A stretch of DNA of 9,231 nucleotides from Eubacterium sp. (GTDB lineage Bacteria; Bacillota; Clostridia; Lachnospirales; Lachnospiraceae), in contig DOVJ01000152.1 of NCBI GenBank assembly GCA_003520145.1, forward strand, positions 1 to 9,231, in the 5' to 3' direction. Shown here piece after piece: positions 6,001-9,231 of the stretch. Under the pieces are notes generated by a model, which saw nothing but the letters and a program-made list of their open reading frames with translations, did no database searches and had not been told where the DNA came from. A program made the position numbers and the translations under genes. The number at the start of each line of letters is the position of its first letter. The first letter of the stretch is position 1.

Positions 6001-7057
6001 AGTCTGAATGATCATACCAGTTATGATGATATGTTATATAGTAACCATCTGTTGAACCTTCGCTAAGACCAAGAAGGTTACACTTACCATTGTCATAGAA
6101 GTGATTGTATGAGAATGTTACATATGTAGACTTCTTGCAGTCAAGAGCTCCATCGCCCTTAGCCTGATCTGCATCACTACCTGCCATTCCATAGAATGAA
6201 TCAAAGTTGTGAACCCAGATATGGTCATTACCCTGCTGAAGTGTAACATTGTCGCCCTCGCTTGAGTCAACAAGCATAACACCGATGTTTCTTACTTCTA
6301 CGTTAGAACAGTTCTTAAGTCTTAAGCCCCATCCGTAAAGAGTAGCATCGTTACCGATACCTTCGAATGTAAGACCATACTTGATAGAATCGATTGTAAG
6401 ATCACCCTTATCAAGAACTGATGGATCTGTTACACGACCAACAACACGGATTGCGAATGGTCTCTGATCATAACCCTTCTTGATAGCTGTAAGGATGTTC
6501 TGGATACCTGTTGCAGTAGTAGTAGCACCCTTTGAGCTTGTAACGATATCAGCCTTAACTGTATCCTTAGTTGCTTCTGTTACATATATAACCTGAGCGT
6601 TTGACTTAAGTGTACCATCATTGTTGTAAGCACCTGAAGAAGTACCGTTCACAAATGCGAAACCGCTTCTGTCATAAGCTGATACAGTAAGATTACCGGT
6701 CACAGCCTGCTTGGAAGTATCTTCCTTACCGCTGATGATAGGAACAACCTTAAGTGTGTATGTTCCTGCCTTAAGACCTACAGCATCTGCTCTGTAGTAT
6801 GATGAGTACTTTCTGATAAGCATACTGTCAAGCTGCTTATATGAAGAATCGCTTGAACCCTTAACATATACGTTATATCCGCTTGCGCCTGACACTGCGC
6901 TCCACTTAACATAAGCTGATTCAAACCATCCACCTGACTCGGTCAGCCCAACACCTGAAGAGCTAGCAGCTCTTGTGCCTTTTGCGATTGGCGAGATAAG
7001 TGATATTAAAAGCACTGCCACCAATCCAAGTGCTATCGATTTCTTTGATAGCTTCAT
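3029..7057 (-). CDS. Secreted multidomain pectate lyase (FN3-like, PL1, CBM13, beta domain, PL9)
   Basis: Cleaves homogalacturonan (pectate) outside the cell by beta-elimination, probably at two independent Ca-dependent sites. Order in 1342 residues: signal peptide 1-30 (cut near TRA-AS); FN3-like 36-126; PL1 beta-helix about 128-510, with DGALD (302-306, Ca ligands) and RHPRVR (354-359, the RxPxxR catalytic-arginine motif); Thr-rich linker 556-591; CBM13/ricin trefoil 592-737 (QKW, QTF, QQW, QQF repeats); linker 740-771; unassigned beta domain 772-888; linker 891-930; PL9 932-1335, with NADGF, SDDGWD and NGFKLGG. D1102, D1126, D1127 and D1130 match the spacing of the Pel9A calcium aspartates (209, 233, 234, 237), and K1171 is the likely base (Pel9A K273). 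No dockerin, LPXTG or SLH region is visible, so it is probably released. AGGAGG at 7066-7071 fixes the start. Asn and Tyr codons are almost all AAC and TAC, suggesting strong expression. PL1+PL9 fusions are known, for example in Ruminococcus flavefaciens. Confidence 0.95.
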   Translation of the reverse strand: MKLSKKSIALGLVAVLLISLISPIAKGTRAASSSGVGLTESGGWFESAYVKWSAVSGASGYNVYVKGSSDSSYKQLDSMLIRKYSSYYRADAVGLKAGTYTLKVVPIISGKEDTSKQAVTGNLTVSAYDRSGFAFVNGTSSGAYNNDGTLKSNAQVIYVTEATKDTVKADIVTSSKGATTTATGIQNILTAIKKGYDQRPFAIRVVGRVTDPSVLDKGDLTIDSIKYGLTFEGIGNDATLYGWGLRLKNCSNVEVRNIGVMLVDSSEGDNVTLQQGNDHIWVHNFDSFYGMAGSDADQAKGDGALDCKKSTYVTFSYNHFYDNGKCNLLGLSEGSTDGYYITYHHNWYDHSDSRHPRVRYYSAHVYNNLYDGISKYGIGACLGSSIFSENNYFLNCKYPMMISMQGTDVADGNEPTFSKENGGMIKAYGNVIIGAKRFVDQNSDSKNFDAVVVSNKSDKVSSNYKSVEGSNTYNNFDTSSIMYSYKADSAADAKTKVEKYAGRMNGGDFRWSFSDADNESYAVNSSLMSALKAYKTSLQSVGGNSIPGASSSDVVPSTTKAASTTAATTAATTKAASTTQAVQTTAQQTASGSLADGWYYIKNINSQKYLQVTNNNDSNGANVEQGTGTGVASQKWYLKNLGNDYITLQNGMSAGRMLDVVYGTNNDGENIQLYQANGADAQTFKLVKSADGVYCLLTKCSGETKAVDVSGWSTAEGGNIQQWTYNGYACQQFRFEAVGGSSSSSTTTTKAASTTAATTKAASTTAASTTTKYMFNPSKGLSNSYFTAAGSISTDKGTAKVNGSTLSSCLKMDSKGSIKFTTKSNGAKLTVYVSGKKSGSALKVNGSEKLTGIGTSVATKTMTLGNAGTYEITKGTNETYIFYVIVEEGASSSSSTTTTKASSTATTTKSSSTTTKSSSATTQSSQTASSGDIYVSPNGKSSASGSSSDPMDITTAISKIAAGKTIWCQSGTYKLSKTILISESNSGKSGAYKKISNINGGTVTFDFTGMAEEGSNRGFVLDGSYWYFYGVDITGAGDNGMLLSGDNNIIEMCQFYANHDTGLQLSRYNTNYSSVSQWPSNNLIKNCTSYNNKDDATAENADGFAAKLTCGNGNVFDGCIAYCNSDDGWDLYAKPATGSIGVVTIKNCVAFGNGKLTNGQGSANGDMNGFKLGGSNGQCPTPHVVQNCLAFYNGATGFTDNGNGGALKMSNCTAVDNGKYDSSKANFMCYRTSSSASYSNLLSFYTGSVPASDKFLGKMSNTVYAYKGTGYYQISSGSFSGSVSKQSSTFSISKSDFRSVSLSGYSSGKYATNYHKVLRNSDGSINMGGLFQYKSSGIGSSL
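4268..4387 (-). repeat. Low-complexity Ser/Thr linker 3, before PL9
   Basis: Encodes residues 891-930, almost only S, T, K and A (SSSSSTTTTKASST and similar), with many ACA and TCT-type codons. Its opening matches the start of linker 2 at protein level (SSSSSTTTTKAAST, 741-754) but with less DNA identity. It is a flexible spacer that separates the catalytic PL9 from the rest. Confidence 0.8.
4773..4816 (-). repeat. Linker 2 direct repeat (matches 5331-5386)
   Basis: This 44-bp stretch inside the pectate lyase gene is identical to 5331-5386, except that the other copy carries one extra 12-bp unit (GCTGCTGTTGTT on the plus strand, encoding AATT). It encodes Thr/Ala/Lys-rich linker between the CBM13 and the unassigned beta domain. 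The two copies start 558 bp apart, which is a multiple of three. Confidence 0.85.
5331..5386 (-). repeat. Linker 1 direct repeat with 12-bp tandem duplication
   Basis: This is the longer copy of the repeat at 4773-4816. The unit GCTGCTGTTGTT occurs twice in tandem here and once there, which points to slippage or unequal exchange. It lies between PL1 and CBM13, so the two copies bracket the CBM13 module. Confidence 0.85.
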
Positions 7058-7065
7058 TTTGCATT

Positions 7066-7071
7066 CCTCCT
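7066..7071 (-). promoter_or_regulatory. Ribosome binding site of the pectate lyase gene
   Basis: AGGAGG on the minus strand is 8 nt before the ATG at 7055-7057. It is a full-consensus site, in keeping with high expression. Confidence 0.85.
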
Positions 7072-7093
7072 AATTAAGAATATAGATTATTTT

Positions 7094-7118
7094 GGAAATA
7101 CCTTCTCCTCATATTTCC
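7094..7118 (-). other. 5'-end stem-loop of the pectate lyase message
   Basis: On the minus strand GGAAATA (7112-7118) and TATTTCC (7094-7100) form a perfect 7-bp stem around an 11-nt purine-rich loop, TGAGGAGAAGG. If the promoter at 7131-7159 is right, the stem begins about 6 nt from the transcript 5' end. The loop holds an SD-like GGAG that could bind a ribosome or an anti-SD sequence. No U-tract follows, so it is not a terminator. Confidence 0.5.
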
Positions 7119-7130
7119 GACTACACTCTT

Positions 7131-7159
7131 ATATTACAAAATTATTACAGAATTGTTAA
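7131..7159 (-). promoter_or_regulatory. Probable promoter of the pectate lyase gene
   Basis: On the minus strand TTAACA (7154-7159), 17 bp, TAATAT (7131-7136). The -10 box is only 4/6. The choice is supported by layout: the -35 lies about 100 bp from the start codon, as in the left-edge secreted gene (about 108 bp). A competing TATAAG at 7128-7133 overlaps it. The start near 7124 gives a leader of about 67 nt. Confidence 0.45.
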
Positions 7160-7160
7160 T

Positions 7161-7174
7161 GGTACCTTAGTACC
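7161..7174. promoter_or_regulatory. Palindrome GGTAC-N4-GTACC next to the lyase -35 box
   Basis: A perfect 5-bp dyad with a 4-bp centre lies 1 bp upstream of the proposed -35 box (7154-7159). Flanking AAT and AATT extend it imperfectly. The position suits a dimeric regulator touching RNA polymerase. It could equally be chance in AT-rich DNA; no factor is identified. Confidence 0.35.
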
Positions 7175-7201
7175 AATTTCATAGTACTTTCGACTTATTT
7201 T

Positions 7202-7249
7202 TTGTGAGATTGTACAAAAATGACTACTGATTTTTTTAGACGTTTGTGC
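7202..7249 (-). promoter_or_regulatory. Upstream element shared with the left-edge secreted gene (copy B)
   Basis: This copy aligns with 263-310. Common parts on the plus strand are TGTGA, ACAAAA, ATG, TACTG, a T7-T8 run, AG, C and TTTG. It holds an inverted repeat TTTTTGT-N8-ACAAAAA (starting in the preceding T run). It lies 40-90 bp upstream of the proposed lyase -35 box. Confidence 0.45.
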
Positions 7250-7349
7250 AACATTACCAACAAAATTCAGTTTCAATTAGTCATAATCATCAAAAACGGC
7301 ATTTTTTTAACGAAGAATCAATTATATCAAATGTGTTGACGAAATAATG

Positions 7350-7380
7350 CACAAAAAAGAGGCTGTATTATTACAACCTC
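7350..7380 (-). terminator. Intrinsic terminator of the tsaD-degV-ispD operon, overlapping the ispD stop codon
   Basis: On the minus strand GAGGTTGTA (7372-7380) pairs with TACAGCCTC (7359-7367) over 9 bp with one U-G pair and a 4-nt ATAA loop. TTTTTTG follows. The left arm contains the last two ispD codons, and the stop codon TAA (7371-7373) runs from the arm into the loop. It separates the housekeeping operon from the pectate lyase gene. Confidence 0.92.
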
Positions 7381-8048
7381 ATATCTTCCCTAGTAGTAAT
7401 CTTTATATTCCCATAATCTCCCATCAGTACCTTAACCTTACAATCGGTATATCTCTCAACCATCATTGCATCATCGGTTATATCCTGATCGGATGTCTTC
7501 TTCCAGTTTGCGAAAGCTTCTTCTATCACACTAAGCCTGAATACCTGTGGTGTCTGAACCATATATAACATATCCCGGCGAGGCGTATCTATAACAGACA
7601 TATCCTTATCTACTATCTTGATAGTATCCTTAGCAGGAACTGCAAGTATGCATGCACCACAGCTTTCAGCCATAGTAAAGCTCTCATCTATCTTTTCACT
7701 GCTTATATAAGGTCTTGCGCCATCATGAATAGAAACTGTCACATCGCGCTCTGTCCCATATTCCTTCTTTATGAACAAAAGAGCTTCATATACAGAATCA
7801 AAGCGCTCCTTACCGCCCTTTACAACAGCCGCCACTTTCTTTAAACCATAAGTACCAGCTATATCCTTCTTGATATGATCGATATAATCTTCCCTAGATA
7901 CCACAACTATATGATCAGCAGAACTTTCTTCATAGGCCTTGATACTGTAGTAAAGCATAGGCTTTCCGTCGAGCATGATGAACTGCTTAGGGATATCAAA
8001 CCCCATTCTCTTACCGCTTCCTCCGGCAAGAACCACGCCTATTCTCAT
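7371..8048 (-). CDS. ispD: 2-C-methyl-D-erythritol 4-phosphate cytidylyltransferase
   Basis: Joins CTP and MEP to give CDP-methylerythritol in the non-mevalonate isoprenoid pathway (EC 2.7.7.60), in the cytoplasm. The 225-residue length is typical. Seen: VLAGGSGKRMG (6-16) with PKQF (20-23), the CTP-binding loop; GGKERFDSV (78-86); HDGARP (108-113); TPQVF (166-170); ITDDAMMVE (190-198); and NIKITT (214-219), whose lysine corresponds to the conserved C-terminal lysine of the family. The ATG at 8048 is chosen because GGGAGG (8056-8061) sits 7 nt upstream and because it overlaps the degV stop in ATGA. An in-frame ATG at 8063 would add MGGTY but would place the SD inside the gene. The homologous TarI (ribitol-phosphate cytidylyltransferase) is an alternative, but the TDDA...VE motif and lack of a TarJ neighbour favour IspD. 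Confidence 0.92.
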   Translation of the reverse strand: MRIGVVLAGGSGKRMGFDIPKQFIMLDGKPMLYYSIKAYEESSADHIVVVSREDYIDHIKKDIAGTYGLKKVAAVVKGGKERFDSVYEALLFIKKEYGTERDVTVSIHDGARPYISSEKIDESFTMAESCGACILAVPAKDTIKIVDKDMSVIDTPRRDMLYMVQTPQVFRLSVIEEAFANWKKTSDQDITDDAMMVERYTDCKVKVLMGDYGNIKITTREDMRL

Positions 8049-8938
8049 GTATGTTCCTCCCATCTTTCATCACCCCAGAAGAAAAGAGCAACTGTGCCAG
8101 GACCGGTATGGCTGCCAATTGTAGCTCCGATAGGATATAGAGATACAGGCTCAACCATATTTGGGAAGTACGCCTCGATCATGTCGGCAAGCTGTCTTGC
8201 TTCTTCTTCTCTGAGTGAATGGCTGATGAAACATTTGCCGCGATAGTTCTCTCTGTCTTCAGCATATTCCTTCATAAGCTCAAAAGTACGTTCTATAACA
8301 CGCTTTTTGCCTCTCACCTTCTCGCGAGGGATGAGTTTTCCTTCATAGTTAATATTAAGGAGTGGGCATATATTGAGCATCTGACCAAAGAAACCGGCAG
8401 TTTTCGATACTCTTCCGCCTCTTATAAAGAACGTCAGATCAGAAGAATAAAACCAGCTGTTAACCTTCAGTCTGTTATCCATAGCATACTGATAGAGGGC
8501 ATCTATATTCATGCCTTCATCTCTTTTGTCCGCTAATCTGTCCATAAGAAGACCATAGCCGCTAGATGCGCCAAGAGAATCCACTATATACAGCGTTCTG
8601 TCAGGATACTTATCCATGAGTTCTCTCTGAGCAAGACAAGCAGAATTATAAGTGCCCGAGATACCGCTCGACAAAGTGATATGAAGCACATCCTGCCCCT
8701 TAGACAGGAACCCTTCAAAGTATTCTATATACTGCCCTATAGATATCTGCGAGGTCTTCGTGGAAGCACCTGCGATCATACGCTCATATAGCTCTTCAAA
8801 AGGAAGACTTTCGCCAAAATCATCCTCATATTCCACATCATCAAGCTCATAATGAAACATAGTAACAGCTATATTTCTCCTATTAACATATTCTTTAGAC
8901 AGATCTGCGCCGGAGCAGCAGCTAAGTACATAATCCAT
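8045..8938 (-). CDS. DegV family fatty-acid-binding protein
   Basis: DegV/FakB-type proteins hold a single fatty acid and present it to the FakA kinase for phosphorylation into phospholipid. Whether this one does so is inferred from the family. The protein has 297 residues, near the usual 280-300. Seen: SGADLS near the N-terminus, STKTSQIS (59-66), SSGISGTYNSA (90-100), LTFFIRGGRVSKTAG (168-182) and GATIGSHTGPGTVALFF (271-287), which are the family's ligand-binding loops. The ATG at 8938 has AAGAGG (8947-8952) 8 nt upstream. An in-frame TTG at 8944 is only 2 nt from that SD and is rejected. The gene lies 17 nt after tsaD and overlaps ispD by 4 nt (ATGA), so translation of ispD is probably coupled to it. 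No fakA is in the window. The name degV is used loosely in this family. Confidence 0.93.
   Translation of the reverse strand: MDYVLSCCSGADLSKEYVNRRNIAVTMFHYELDDVEYEDDFGESLPFEELYERMIAGASTKTSQISIGQYIEYFEGFLSKGQDVLHITLSSGISGTYNSACLAQRELMDKYPDRTLYIVDSLGASSGYGLLMDRLADKRDEGMNIDALYQYAMDNRLKVNSWFYSSDLTFFIRGGRVSKTAGFFGQMLNICPLLNINYEGKLIPREKVRGKKRVIERTFELMKEYAEDRENYRGKCFISHSLREEEARQLADMIEAYFPNMVEPVSLYPIGATIGSHTGPGTVALFFWGDERWEEHT
8056..8061 (-). promoter_or_regulatory. Ribosome binding site that decides the ispD start
   Basis: GGGAGG on the minus strand is inside the end of degV and 7 nt from the ispD ATG at 8048. It rules out the upstream in-frame ATG at 8063, which precedes it. Confidence 0.8.
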
Positions 8939-8946
8939 ATTCAATT

Positions 8947-8952
8947 CCTCTT
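8947..8952 (-). promoter_or_regulatory. Ribosome binding site that decides the degV start
   Basis: AAGAGG on the minus strand, 8 nt from the ATG at 8938 and 2 nt from the alternative TTG at 8944. The ATG is favoured. Confidence 0.75.
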
Positions 8953-8955
8953 AAT

Positions 8956-9231
8956 CTACAACATTGCGTTAGGATAAGCATTGAGCTTAAGGTCCGCACG
9001 CTTACCTTTTATAAAATCATAATATCCGGCCGCAGCTATCATAGCTCCGTTGTCGGTACACAGAATCGGTGACGGTGCAAAAAGCTCTATGCCCTTTGCA
9101 TCACACTCCTCCTTGAGTCTCTGTCTGAAGCGCCCGTTAGACGCTACACCTCCCGCTATGACGATTTTCTTCTCGCCACGTGTGATTGCAGCATGCATAA
9201 GCCTCGTAACAAGCGAATCCACAACAGATTC
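8956..9231 (-). CDS. tsaD: tRNA t6A37 threonylcarbamoyltransferase, C-terminal part (5' end outside window)
   Basis: TsaD transfers the threonylcarbamoyl group to A37 of ANN-decoding tRNAs, working with TsaB and TsaE in the cytoplasm. Only the last 91 residues of a protein usually near 340 are present; the reading frame is open to the right edge. Seen: IVIAGGVASNGRFRQRL, the family's GGVAxNxxLR block, and ILCTDNGAMIAAAGY, whose aspartate is a metal ligand in TsaD/Kae1 proteins. The sequence ends in an ordinary C-terminus (NAML). It is the most upstream visible gene of the tsaD-degV-ispD operon, with 17 nt to degV. Its promoter lies beyond the window. Older names are gcp and ygjD. Confidence 0.93.
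   Translation of the reverse strand, partial: ESVVDSLVTRLMHAAITRGEKKIVIAGGVASNGRFRQRLKEECDAKGIELFAPSPILCTDNGAMIAAAGYYDFIKGKRADLKLNAYPNAML

Noticed and set aside
7074..7112. Twelve-codon open frame MRRRYFQNNLYS before the lyase
   Set aside because: It has no SD upstream of its ATG, which lies inside the leader stem-loop. The rare-looking Arg run alone is not enough to call a leader peptide.
7321..7329. Extended -10 box TGATATAAT on the minus strand as the lyase promoter
   Set aside because: It is a good -10 but has no -35 at 16-18 bp, and it would give a leader of about 260 nt. The promoter at 7131-7159 fits the layout of the other secreted gene better. It could still be a secondary promoter.

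Overview
The window looks like a chromosomal segment of a pectin-degrading, Gram-positive gut or rumen bacterium of the Lachnospiraceae. A Lachnospira-like organism ([Eubacterium] eligens / L. multipara / L. pectinoschiza type) is my best guess. The reasons are the moderately AT-rich composition, AGGAGG-type ribosome binding sites, sigma-A-type promoters, signal peptides ending in a VKAAD-like site, and Thr/Ala/Lys-rich (TTKAASTT) linkers in a very large secreted pectate lyase. The genus is inferred from style and gene content; no database was searched.

Layout from left to right. (1) 1-128, minus: the first 42 codons of a secreted protein, running off the left edge. (2) 129-444: a divergent intergenic region with a promoter for each flanking gene, a structured 5' leader and an upstream element that recurs later in the window. 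(3) 445-1596, plus: a membrane-anchored diguanylate cyclase (GGDEF), transcribed alone. (4) 2869 back to 1600, minus: a two-gene operon, an unrecognised two-helix membrane protein followed by thiamine pyrophosphokinase. Its end converges on the GGDEF gene with only 3 bp between stop codons, and each gene appears to carry its terminator inside the end of the other's coding sequence. (5) 7057 back to 3029, minus: the centrepiece, a 1342-residue secreted double pectate lyase with a signal peptide, FN3-like domain, PL1, Thr-rich linker, CBM13 ricin-type trefoil, linker, unassigned beta domain, linker and PL9. It has its own terminator and a 313-bp upstream control region. (6) 9231 back to 7371, minus: a tight housekeeping operon tsaD (3' part) - degV - ispD, ending in a terminator that overlaps the ispD stop codon.

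How the parts work together. The pectate lyase should act outside the cell on homogalacturonan, with two catalytic modules of different families tethered to carbohydrate-binding modules. The left-edge secreted gene shares with it a block of upstream DNA and a similar promoter layout: block, then promoter with -35 at about -100 to -110 from the start codon, then a stem-loop close to the predicted transcript 5' end, then AGGAGG. The two may therefore belong to one regulon of exported proteins. The GGDEF, thiamine and tsaD-degV-ispD genes are ordinary cellular functions with no visible link to pectin use. I saw no CRISPR array, tRNA, rRNA, insertion sequence, phage gene or defence system. The most unusual signals are in non-coding and low-complexity DNA: the shared promoter element, the reciprocal terminators, and in-frame linker repeats that could allow loss of the CBM13 module.
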